Positions 1-9,902 of a stretch of 64,000 nucleotides of DNA are shown in pieces. The DNA is taken from the NCBI GenBank assembly GCA_004123355.1, contig SCHM01000004.1:2046001-2110000 (forward strand). Reading direction: 5' to 3'. Source of the DNA: Amphirosellinia nigrospora. Lineage: Eukaryota; Ascomycota; Sordariomycetes; Xylariales; Xylariaceae. A model generated the notes under the pieces. The model saw only the letters and a program-made list of their open reading frames with translations, was not told the origin of the DNA and did not search any database. Made by a program: the position numbers and the translations under genes. Numbering within the stretch: position 1 is the first letter of the stretch; each line of letters starts with the position of its first letter.

Positions 1-77
1 AGCTCCCGTCACTCATCACCACAACCAACATCCTCCTCCTTACCTCCTACACATCGTAGGTAACGAGTTGTACAATT

Positions 78-1195
78 ATGGCGACATCACATTTTGGACT
101 GCTAGAGGAGCGTGAGGAAACAGAGCTACATAAGACGCGGCTATTAGCTGTCGAGGAACGACCCTTCAAACGCCTGACCAAACGTCTTGTCGCGCCCGGC
201 ACCTTCACAAACCCCAATAAGATCCCGACACCGCCTCCCGACAGCAATGCAGATGCTGCCGAAAACTCGCCGTCAAATGCCGACATCGCGGCCCTGAAGG
301 AGGACATCGTCCTCGACTTCGCCGCCTTCGATTCCGCCATTGCCCGCTTACAATTCCTCGCGACTGCGAACGCGGCAGAGCGCGAGCACTACGCCTCGTC
401 GCGTCTGCGCATCCTCAGCACAATGGAATCGGTACGGAGGGCAACACACAACTACGCGTGCGTCTCGACGAAGCGCGGGAAACGCTTGCCCAGCGCCGGA
501 AGTTTGACGAGCTCGCCGACAAGATTACCAGCAACCGCATGCTACGGACGCGGCGGAGCAACACGTCAATCTCGCGAAGCTAGCCGAAGAGTGCGATGAG
601 TTGCGTCGCGAGAGCGAGGCGTACGGGGACACGTGGCGCGAGCGTAGGGAGCAGTTCGAGCGGCTTGTCGACGAGGGGCGAAGGCTGCGCGCTCTAATCC
701 GCGACGAGAAGGAGGAAGTCGAGAGACGCGAGGGCATGGACTCCGATGCCGAGGATGGGGAGGCGGCGCCCACCCCGGGCAAGGGCATCGCCAGCGGAAA
801 CGCGACACCAAGGCCGGAGAATGGCGCGGTTTCGTCGAATAAAGGGGACGCGGCAACGCCACGCCTGGACCGGACAGTGCAGAGACGAGCGGACGCCTAG
901 GCCCGACAGCCCCGGCGCTGCGGCGGTTGGCGGTGAAAGCTTGAAGCCCAGGTTAGATGTTAACGGCACATTTTCGAGATCTGGCAGCTTGGCTCCTAGC
1001 GTCACAGCTGGTAGTCAACAGCCGGAGGACAAGGGACAGGGAAACGGCGATGATGTTGAGATGGGCGAGTCGGCTACGCACCAGCGGCAGAGTCAAGATG
1101 GCGATACGCCGATGGCTGAGGAGACGCAGAATACACCACAGATCACAGTCGAGGCCCCGACAGGCGGCGGCGACGATAAGATGGATACAACCTGA
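78..1195 (+). CDS. THO complex subunit 7-like protein (frame broken about three times)
   Basis: The protein looks like the Tho7/THOC7 subunit of the nuclear THO/TREX complex, which couples transcription to mRNA packaging and export. The start at 78 opens with an N-terminal helix followed by the block KRLTKRLVAPGT, then the conserved DIVLDFAAFDSAIARLQFL segment and a long charged coiled coil containing TWRERREQFERLVDEG and IRDEKEEVERREGM. The acidic tail is low-complexity and ends at 1195. The coiled coil is not in one frame: reading moves near 440, near 550 and near 880, each time consistent with one missing base, the first in a GGG run. No intron signal explains these moves, so assembly indels are likelier than a pseudogene. 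It converges on RBL2. The family call rests on remembered conservation of the coiled-coil blocks. Confidence 0.72.
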
Positions 1196-1631
1196 AGCTC
1201 ATCGGTGACTGATGGGGCACGCTTTCGTTGATGGTTGTACGATAAATCGATATACCCAGAAGCTTTAATGCAGAGCCAAGGCGAGAGATCGCTTTCATGA
1301 CTTTTAGAGTGACTTTAACTATATTGGTTTCGTGTGATCGTGTCATCTAATGTGGTATCATTCATTAATGGTCTTCAGGAACCCCTTATCGGGTGTCTGC
1401 CAGATCCTACCCCGTGCTTTAGGCATCTTGTGCATTCCGGTATGGCCAGCAGACCGATGTATCTATGCCGTCTTCTCCATGTATCACGATCTAGCACCAG
1501 TGACTCAACTCCGCACACACACACGCAAAGACAGCCTAACCTGTACTCATCGATCCCAAACTGTTGCGGTACAGCCTTACTGTCCTGTGTCGATATTTTC
1601 TCCCCGAAATTATAGCTTCAGCGCAAACCCT
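1196..1631. other. Convergent intergenic region
   Basis: This is the 3' space between the THO7-like gene and RBL2. It holds presumptive 3' UTRs only. A short ACACACAC run lies near 1515. I see no further gene. Confidence 0.6.
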
Positions 1632-2174
1632 TCACGCGACAGGAGGCTCAAGGTGTTCCCCGAGCTTCAATGCCTCCTTCGCCTTGGTGAGCTCGTCGGC
1701 GGGCGCGCTCTCCGCCTCCGCGGTGGCTATCTGCTCCTCGAGCCGCTGGATGGCCTCGACGATGCGCTCCGCAGTGGTGCGAAGACGGCACGGGTCTCCT
1801 CTATCGCTCTTTGCTGTTTTTCCAACCCTCATCGTTAGTAAGGCTGCAATCAAGCATAATTTGACTTCTATGGCTTCAGGTAAGGAAAGGGAAAGAGTTG
1901 GCTTTGTCGCCGGAGGGACAAAGTTGCAGACGAGACGGTACTGTTTGGTTTCATGGCTGGCGGGCATGGATGGCAACAGAGAATGACGACGAACCTCCTG
2001 CTTGAGCATGAATGTGGCGTTTCCATCCTCCGACTCGGACGAGGCCTCCAACTCGACCTTGAGCTGCGCTACGCGCTCGGATTGCAGCGCTAGTTCCTTG
2101 CGGTAGTAGCCGTCCTCCTTGACGAGGCGCTGGACCGATTGGGTCGCGATCGCGAGGGGTGATGGGGCCGGCAT
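1632..2174 (-). CDS. RBL2: Tubulin-binding cofactor A (one frame break)
   Basis: Cofactor A captures beta-tubulin during tubulin heterodimer folding in the cytoplasm. Exon 1 runs from the ATG at 2174 to 1995 and encodes MPAPSPLAIATQSVQRLVKE onward, ending in MLKQE. An intron spans 1994-1814 with donor GTTCGT and acceptor AACAG. Exon 2 (1813-1632) begins QRAIEETRAVFAPLR, the family's second helix, and after one frame change near 1768 continues ERIVEAIQRLEEQIATAE to the stop at 1632. Adding one G in a GG run there gives a 120-residue protein, the normal size for this three-helix family. This chaperone is conserved and compact, so the break is more likely an assembly indel than loss of function. 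It converges with the THO7-like gene. Confidence 0.85.
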   Translation of the reverse strand: MPAPSPLAIATQSVQRLVKEDGYYRKELALQSERVAQLKVELEASSESEDGNATFMLKQEVRRHSLLPSMPASHETKQYRLVCNFVPPATKPTLSLSLPEAIEVKLCLIAALLTMRVGKTAKSDRGDPCRLRTTAERIVEAIQRLEEQIATAEAESAPADELTKAKEALKLGEHLEPPVA

Positions 2175-3450
2175 TGTGTCTGATTTTTTTGGTATGCGAA
2201 GCTACTTGTATTCGCTTGCCTGTGGAGATGGGGTTAGGTAGCTTTTGGGTTTGGTTGATTCCTAGGCACGGTTTTATAAAGCTGTGGAATATAGTTGCCT
2301 GGAGCTCTCGATTTGTCCGTTGTCACACTTGCTGGCCCGAAGTAGAAGTATGTTGTGTTTCGGTGGGGTTACATAGCGGGGTATAGCGTATTACGTAGTT
2401 ATCTGGGCTGGGATATCTATTCAAAATTTAGGTATTCTTCGAAAGCCGGTTTGGTATCTCTCATTTATCCGTGTAGGTAGGCATATCTCATTCGACTTTC
2501 AGGATTCCAAAATTGTCTTCAATGAATCAGTATCATTCTTGTTGAAGTATACACAACTTAGCTCAAACGAAGATTACTTTACAACGATGAGCTGCCCCCA
2601 CGTTCGAAAGCTCTGTCTACAGTAAGGGTCCAGATCGTGGTAATATTTAGGTAGTTTTTATTATGTTACACGGATCTCGCCTACGGCTTCAGCCCTCGGC
2701 AATTTGTACCATTTTGAGATATATTGGCTACACAGGCCAACAGAGGTCCGTTGGGGTAGCCCGAAATCTGTGTATATAGAGGCTAGTCAGGTCCCGAGTC
2801 CTCTGCTAGGGAATCTAGAGAGTAAGAGGTCCTTTGACGCCATAGCCAATTATCAGATTTGAAGGAATAAAGCTATTCCCAAGCCCTCAAACAGAGCCCT
2901 TGTAACATATTATGTGTAACTAAGTAGGTAGGATAAGTGTCGGAAGTATAGTACCTACCTAACTTTAGAAGTCAACTGTTATATGACGAAGCTTATGCAT
3001 CAGCTCGCTTACAGTGTCACATCTCCTATCGAGAACGACAACACTATCATCACGCCACGAAAGCATCAAATATATGAAACATTCAATCGGTATCTAGCCA
3101 TTAAGTCCAAATACCTCCGGCTCGTCTTCTTTTAAAAAGTCGGTGGATCCTAATGTCCTACGTCTGCGATTGCTAAAGCAACGGAGTTTACATATACATT
3201 TTAACATCGACTAAATAGCAAGTCAATGCCCCATACCAACGATATAATATAGCTGCTATAGAATCAAACACAGGTTAGGTAGTATAAAACAATAAAAAGT
3301 TGGGTTTTAAGCCATTTGTTCCAGGATGAGGATAACTGCCTCGATATCGGAGTAGCCTTTATAGCGGCTATCGAAGTCTGATGGTATAGAACAATTAGCT
3401 TGTTTCATTCCATTCTGCCTATTTCTATCTTTTGATGCTGGACAGAGGCT
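2175..3450. other. Intergenic region upstream of RBL2
   Basis: No convincing coding sequence is present. Around 2670-2770 a few short blocks (CACGGATCTCGCCTA, CTACACAGG, AGAGGTCC) resemble parts of the dispersed repeat found at 32.1, 34.5 and 42.4 kb, but the match is too patchy to call a copy. Confidence 0.4.
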
Positions 3451-4400
3451 TTAGGACCGATCTCTTTCTTTCCCTTCGCCCAGCTGTTCATGCGTTACCT
3501 CCACGCCTGGTTGCTCGTCTGTTGCCTTTCGAGCTGTCTGCTCAATCGTAGTTTCTTTAGCTTGTTGATTAGCCGTTACTCTCCTAGTTGATGGTTCACT
3601 CGCCCCCTTTCCAGCTAATTGGCTATCTGTCAATTCCCGAAGTAGCCCCTGTTGGTGACTTGCTGGCAGTTCTGCGATTAGATCTCGAAGTTGACGTTCA
3701 GTTATGCTAGAGAGGTATGACTTCATCGCTTTCTCCATCAATACAAAGCAGTGTACAGGGTCTGGCTGCCCTTGTAATACTCGTGGTAGCGCTTGCCGTG
3801 GTATGTGAGATAAAGTTTGCGATTCCTGTAATTGTTCTCGCGGCTTTCTCGCGGGCGCTCTTGAGGGTTCTCTTGCGGGTTTTCTCGCGATTGTTCTTGA
3901 AGATTCTCTCGCGGCTGTAATTTTTGGGACTGTGTCTGGAGCTGTTGTGCTTCTTGGAGCTGTGCCTGAAGTTGTGCCTGGAGCTGTGCCTGTTCCTGGA
4001 GCTGTGCTTGGAGTTGTTCCCGGAGCTTTTGTGCTTCCTGGAGCTGTTCCTCAAGCTGTGCCTGTGCTGGAGGTTGTGCCTCGGGCGGTTGTACTTGTTG
4101 CAGCAGTGCCCTCAGTTGTGCCTGTAGTTGTGCTTGTTGGGCGCGGTGCTTGGAGTTGTGCCTGGAGCTGTGCCTGAAGTTGAGCTTGGAGCTGAGCTTG
4201 AAGTTGAGTTTGGAGTTGTGCTTGGAGCTCTGCTTGAAGCTGTGCCTGGATCGATGGCAGTGTTGCCAGTGCTTGCAACCAAGCGTGAAGCGATGTCTGT
4301 GGAAGAGGGTACATTGGAGCTTCTGGTTTCTGGTTGTGATGATACCCAAGGAAGTGCTTGGGCTGGTGTTGTATAGCCCAAATTAACAGTTGTGGAACGT
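3451..4400 (-). CDS. Q-rich coiled-coil protein of unknown function (frames broken)
   Basis: I do not recognise this gene. On the minus strand an N-terminal stretch (HQPKHFLGYHHNQKPEAP, then MYPLPQTSLHAWLQALATL) leads into about 20 tandem LQAQ/LQAE tetrads. These are followed by an R/E/N/Q-rich linker and a C-terminal helical module, ITERQLRDLIAELPASHQQG, then LLRELTDSQLAGKG and a threonine/glutamate-rich tail ending at 3451. The LQAQ periodicity predicts a long polar coiled coil. Reading passes through three frames; the tetrad array is built of 12-base units, a place where both replication slippage and assembly error are expected. The true start lies upstream of about 4390 and may need an intron I could not fix. 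It is divergent from the gene at 5092, whose C-terminus is similar. Confidence 0.5.
3940..4265. repeat. 12-base coding minisatellite (LQAQ repeats)
   Basis: Units like CTGGAGCTGTGC and TTGGAGTTGTGC repeat with a 12-base period, encoding LQAQ/LQAE on the minus strand. Variation among units is mostly at third codon positions, which suggests the peptide repeat has been kept by selection. Confidence 0.8.
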
Positions 4401-5091
4401 TATTACAGGATCGACCTTAGTGACCCCTCTAAACGTGAGCGCACATTACTTCAACTTACACTTTTACTTCGAGTACCCTGGTTAGGCTGATATACATTGC
4501 GGCGACAGTCAAGGTGGCCGACGTGTATCCGGTGCTTACATACGTGGCAATATAATGTGATTAGAATCCGTACGCACAGATATCACACGCGGCTCTTCAG
4601 CTTACAAGAATTGAACCATGCAAATTAATTAAACGGGTCGGTCCGCAGGCATCACCTAGGTAGCGGATTCACCCTAACCCAGTCCTTGGTAAGTTCTATT
4701 GGTCTGGATAGAAGCTTGGGTAACGCCCAGAAGTCGTTGCCGCCTCGTATTTAAGATTTAGGTTTAGTTCCAGCGCGAAGTGATATGACATGGCACAACA
4801 GTAGGGCTGCCTGACAGCTCACTCGTGTCTCGAGACAACAAATCTGCAGCAAGAGAGAGGCTGAGCAGACAACTCAACCAATACTTACACCAATTCAGGT
4901 ACTTGCAAGACTAGCTTATTTCTGCTAACATTCTTGATAGTCAAGAGCGCGCTATACAGGGGCACCACGGAAGCGGTTACAATAATAAAGAGTCCCTGGT
5001 GCGCAGTTAGGATCCAACTTCTCAGTATAATCAGCCGATTTCTTCCCCCTATCCTCAAGTCTAAACCTACGAAACACCACACTGGGCGATC
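4401..5091. other. Divergent intergenic region between the two Q-rich genes
   Basis: No ORF is convincing here. It should carry both promoters and possibly the missing 5' exon of the minus-strand gene. A CTCGTGTCTCGAGACAAC stretch near 4823 contains a short palindrome; its meaning is unknown. Confidence 0.4.
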
Positions 5092-5700
5092 ATGGACGGA
5101 CGGTTGCCGGCATTGCTGGCAGCGATGGCAACAGCACCCCAGGCCAAAGAGGCACCGGCACAATCTCAGACATTGTCAACACTTCAACTGCTACAAGCCT
5201 TGCAAATCAATGCAGACGCTACCACAGCTGACGCCGCAAGCACCACCACAATCTCAGGCACTTCTACCATTACAACTGCTGCAAGCCTTGCAATCAATGC
5301 AGACAACGCCCCAGCCGACGCCACAAGGGCCGGACTTCCAGACGTTGTTGGCGTTGCTGCATCGTCGGCGCTTCAACAGCCACCTCAGGCACCAACTCAT
5401 CAGGCACCACCGGTATCGCAGGTGCCACCACAAACGCCGGCCCAAGTCAACGAAGGGGACCAATTATGGCAAGACATGTTGCTCGAGAACAGAGAGAGAC
5501 TTCGCATGGCCGACCATCTTCAGAAGACCCTGTTGGCGGATCTGCTGGTAGATTTGTCCAAGGAACAGAAACGACGATTGCTTGGGGAGGTCTTCGAACC
5601 ACATCGATTTATGCGGAGTTTTGAGCGAGAAGTGGCAGCGTCAGCGGGAGCGAAAGACGCGACGTCAACTAATGAGCCAAAGGAGAATAAATTGATCTGA
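5092..5700 (+). CDS. Q-rich repeat protein of unknown function
   Basis: I do not recognise this gene. The first ATG gives MDGRLPALLAAMATAPQAKE, then two tandem copies of a module of roughly 90 bases whose best reading is APxQSQxLxxLQLLQALQ followed by MQT-P-TPQ. A P/Q-rich linker comes next, then a charged helical C-terminus with NRERLRMADHLQKTLLADLL and LSKEQKRRLLGEV, ending at 5700. The frame from 5092 stays open throughout, but between about 5200 and 5370 another frame preserves the repeat better, because copy 1 carries an extra A relative to copy 2. Two compensating indels are therefore likely. The C-terminal pattern L-x-D-L-[IL]-x-[DE]-L-x7-L-L-x-E also occurs in the divergent neighbour. 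Confidence 0.5.
   Translation: MDGRLPALLAAMATAPQAKEAPAQSQTLSTLQLLQALQINADATTADAASTTTISGTSTITTAASLAINADNAPADATRAGLPDVVGVAASSALQQPPQAPTHQAPPVSQVPPQTPAQVNEGDQLWQDMLLENRERLRMADHLQKTLLADLLVDLSKEQKRRLLGEVFEPHRFMRSFEREVAASAGAKDATSTNEPKENKLI
5147..5330 (+). repeat. Two-copy tandem duplication, about 90 bases per unit
   Basis: The two units share long identical blocks such as CAAGCCTTGCAA-TCAATGCAGAC and (A)CCACAATCTCAG. They differ by one inserted A and scattered substitutions. The duplication lies inside the Q-rich gene. Confidence 0.75.
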
Positions 5701-6188
5701 AGACAATCTCTAGGTCATGGTCAAATGTAGATAGGTCATCCATATACCTATATATGATGGCAGTCAGTAGACTGGCGATGAAAGTCAAGTGGCCACAATT
5801 CATGGTGCATTCTCATCGCGCATGCTAAAAGAGTAACAGGGGAAATTTAGAGCTGGTTAATTCTGTCCATTCAAACCAATGATCGAAGACAAATTGCTCG
5901 TCCTGTCTTGCTCCGGGTGATGATGGGAATGAAGAGGAAACCTAAAGTAGGTGTGCCTAAGGCCACTCTAGTCAGGTTGAGGTGCAGGTGCCCGCATTAG
6001 TTATACTTGGATATATGCATAAATCTACCTGTCCACTTTTAAATCACCGTTAAAGGGAATGTCTTTTATCGGTCGCTTATCGGAGCTCCCATTACAAATC
6101 CGAATCGCGACATCATAGGCCAATTCCAAGCTTGAAGTCGTCGTCGTCCCATTTTCTCAACCACATAATCATACTCACCACAATCACC
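5701..6188. other. Intergenic region upstream of COX17
   Basis: No gene is seen. The last 100 bases, rich in CA and ending CACAATCACC before the ATG, look like a short 5' leader for COX17. Confidence 0.5.
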
Positions 6189-6543
6189 ATGTCTTCATCA
6201 ATTTCACTACGTAAGGAACTTTCACCTTTGATCAAGTGCGCTGCTAACCTTTATAGCTTCAATCTCGCCTAAGGCCGAGCCTACAGTGGGAGGCGCAAAC
6301 ACAAACGCTAGCGCAGCGGCCTCTAAGCCCAAGGTTCGTATCCCATCCCCCAGTGACGATCTTCACGGCCAATTCAATCGTTAACATGGGTTTGTTTTGT
6401 AGCCGTGCTGTGTGTGCAAAGACGAGAAGGCGCAGCGAGACGACTGCATGCTTTTCTCCAAGTCGAACGATCCCATGAGCGATTGCAAGCCCATCATCGA
6501 CCAGTACAAGACCTGCATGGCCGGATTCGGATTCCAGATCTAG
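6189..6543 (+). CDS. COX17: Cytochrome c oxidase copper chaperone Cox17
   Basis: Cox17 carries Cu(I) in the mitochondrial intermembrane space to Sco1 and Cox11 for cytochrome oxidase assembly. Three exons (6189-6210, 6257-6333, 6403-6543) join without any frame problem to give 79 residues. The copper site KPKPCCVCKDEK is present, followed by the helical-hairpin cysteines in DDCMLFSKSNDPMSDC and CKPIIDQYKTCMAGFGF, which form the two disulfides in the family. The introns are 46 and 69 bases with GTAAGG...TATAG and GTTCGT...TGTAG borders. The gene ends in a TAG directly after FGFQI. Length and motifs match the family closely. Confidence 0.95.
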
Positions 6544-9500
6544 GATTCAAATATCGATAGGCTGGATGAGACTCATCCTGTCGCCGCTGTCCCCATGTAT
6601 ACTACTAATTGCCGAGTGTTCCGGATTGTAGACTTGGTGTTGTACGATGAATAGAAGGAGGGCCGCTGTGGCCACTGATTGCATTGCATTGGGCGGCGTT
6701 CAATTGAAGAGTCGCATACTCCCCTCCGTCTTCATGGGCAATAGACTCGAGTCTTGGCGGTTGGTCTGTGAGGTAGAGATGAGATATCTCTCGGTCAATT
6801 ATAGATTGCCTTCTTACGGGTAACAATTGACTCATTTATCGCGGCAAACCTGATCTATGACCAAAGATGATTTCACATAATATGAATGTCCCCTTGTCAC
6901 CATTAGTATTGAGGCTCTGCGACTGGTTTGTCATGGATAGGTTCGGTGATAGTTCACACGTTAAGGTATCGCGGGTAAGTAGAAGGGTGGCACACTGTAG
7001 GGTTGTAAAGGATGTTCATTATGGCCAAAGGTATTGGAGGCGTCATTGGTAGATAATTTGAAAGGAAGTTCGAGTTTGACATGGGCCGCAGACATACAAA
7101 CCGTAGCATTGCCTCGCGGCTGATCATATGTAATCATCACGATGTGTAGCATTATGCCCCGACTGCTTCTCTACCTGGCACAAACAACACATGTGACTGT
7201 CAATCACACGAACATGGTCCAGGCCATCCATCGCCTGCTGTGGCGGGCTTAACTATGGTGTAGAAAAGCTGGACCTGGCGTCTCATGCTGACAGTACGCC
7301 ATCTACTACTGTACATAGCTACATATACAAGTACTTGAAGATTTACGCTAGATGATGCTCCCTCGATCAGCCCTGCGCGCTAGCAATTCTGCCGCTTTCA
7401 GGCTAAATACAAACGACCGGGGCCCCATGCAGGTGTTAGCAATGGGTACAGGGTACAGCATACCGGCATCGACAACGCCACTGAGAAAGCAGAACACCGT
7501 CTAGCAATCCCTATGATTGGCCCCATGACACGAGTAGCTATCTAGTCGAGACGTCGTATCAAGACGATCCTAGGAGGCACCTGAAGACCAATCTCGTCAA
7601 CCGCTTTGATGAGAAACCCTCACCGTTTCTTTACCGCCTAGGTATTTGTTATTCGTATACTGCCAACCACATGTACTGCTACAGTCTATACTAAGTATGT
7701 ATGTCGTTGCGAAGCGGAGACCGATGGAAACACGGGGCAGGGATAGAAAGTGCCGCGGTCCGTTTCAAGCAGTAGTGTAGGTTAGTATAGTGTTGTCTAG
7801 TAGCTTCAAGCTACCGGTTAACACGCGGAGAAATAGTCAAATCTATGAGGCGTCTTTTCCCAGCACCTTTCAGATATACTGTTATTCGTAGTCAAGTTGA
7901 GAGAGACAACTGACTCAGTTTCAGCTACGAACTGTAAGCCCAACATCTTCCCAAGCTAAACCGTTTCCCCCCTTGCTAGACGAACTCCCGGCAGTTCGGG
8001 ACGCAACTCCGTCTCAACGACAGCCACATAACCCCCAGGCAAGCCCGATTTGTTGCTGTCACCAAATCATCATGCCCTTAGAGAATTCTTGGTAAGGGCG
8101 ATGTCTCCGGTTTCTCGGATCTTGCTGACCTACTGTACTCGGTAATACCGGTACACCTACCTGCCAAGATCGGCTTCCCTTACTACTTTTCGTTGTTTGA
8201 GCTAGTACACAACATCTAGTCCATGCTACAGAGACGAAGTTATGTCGGTGCCTCATTAGTTGATTCGATTGGTAGAGGAAGACTACTAATCACGTCGGAG
8301 CCGGGGTACCTTGGTCATTTTTTGAGGTCTGTGCTAATAATGGAGGAAACCTAACGTTTTAACGTCCAATTCGACCACTGTTCTTACTATCGAAAGCATT
8401 TTGTCGTGCGCCTATATGTAATTTAATAATCGTCACGCTAGCACTTACAATGGTTGCCAAGAGACGGTTCCATTTCCAACACTGCGGTGTAACCCCTTGT
8501 CGAGCCGTGCCAGGCACGAAATTGATCAACGACGAACCAACACCCCTCCTCTTCTGGAACGGAAGTAAACTGACCCCTGTTCTTAACAAAGTGAGAGTTA
8601 AGCAGTTCTATCGGCAAACTTGGAGGCGCCCACCTGAAATCTCCTATGGTGGTCCAGCGTATTGTCGAGCAGCTGATGATATTAGCTAGGCCGCGACCAA
8701 TACCGCAGTACCATCTTGCGGGAAGCGTAGAGTGGGAGGCGAAACAACATTTATAAGAACGAGGTTAGGTTGGCTAGTTGTCAGCTGCGGCACGGGATGC
8801 CACCCTGAAATAGCATCACGCAGAAGACTTGCGATGGAACGATGGCCCTCCACGACCAACGAGGACATAGCAACGGCAACGCCCCCTTGCTCCTTTACTG
8901 AGAGTAACTCAGAACACTCGGCCTGGAAGCAATGCTCCAACAATCGGTGTTACTGGTAGGTATTTCCCCGCAATCCAGTTGAATGCCTCGCCAAAACTTT
9001 TGAATAGATTATATAACACGTTGTCCTGGCGAGACAGACGACTATCAAGCACAAGGTCGCGACAGATTGAACTGCAGATTAAGACCGAATTATACCCCGT
9101 CGTAAACGCACGTTCCGTAGAATAATCTAGTACTTGATCGCCGCTAACCTTGAGGGAATTTTATGATACGCGTAACAGCTACGTACTCACTCCGGAGAAG
9201 GGCAAAATAAAGAGGCCTACGCCACACGTCTCCAATATGTCGTGGTACGTTTAGAGAGAAGTTCGGGAACGATGCCGAGGTACTACAAAATAACCCAATT
9301 GAGCGTGCGTGCCCTTGCTCAAACATGAGCTATGCTAGCACGCATTGTACTTGTCCAATGACATCTAGCTTAGTGCAGTGAGATCTAGGACCTGGATCAA
9401 CTAAGCGATCTGCGAGCTCTTTTGGATGTTTCTCTTAGTGTAGAAAGCTAAGATTTTCTTACCCCGGCCATCTTGCCCCCAATCGCATGGCCTGGGGAGA

Positions 9501-9902
9501 GTCTAGTCTAAGCTGGGGCCCGGATGGGGTAGCATGGGTTTGGCATACCCCATGTGAGCACCTTACCATGATGGTGTAGTACCCTGTTCAAGAGCCCCAA
9601 CTATTCTGGCCAGACAGCTATAGGAAACCCAAGGGATTCTCTACCGGTCCGCTCGCCCGCCTCCAGGTGTGTGATTCCAAGCCATGTATTTGTATATATC
9701 TTCTTGCTGGCCCATCTCCATGGCCCTGTCTTACCTCGCCGTAAACCATCCTCTTCTTCAGCTGAACACATTTCCCTGACGGGAGATTGAGGGGCTTCTC
9801 TTTTCTACCCTTTAGCCCAACGCTCGTGGAACTCTGGTCTTCTGGTTTTCTCTTCTCACATAGACCTCTATCATCCCAGATCAGAGCTGGGCTGTAGTCG
9901 AG
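6544..9902. other. Gene-poor intergenic stretch, 3.4 kb
   Basis: Only short, unconnected ORFs occur, with no splice pattern or conserved motif that I can support. The last 500 bases are the probable promoter of the sugar transporter. Confidence 0.5.
9464..9518. promoter_or_regulatory. Candidate CreA/Mig1 site cluster
   Basis: Three matches to the CreA consensus SYGGRG lie within 55 bases: CCGGGG on the minus strand near 9465-9470, CTGGGG at 9492-9497 and CTGGGG at 9513-9518. They sit about 400 bases upstream of a sugar transporter, where glucose repression would be expected. The motif is short, so this is suggestive only. Confidence 0.4.
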
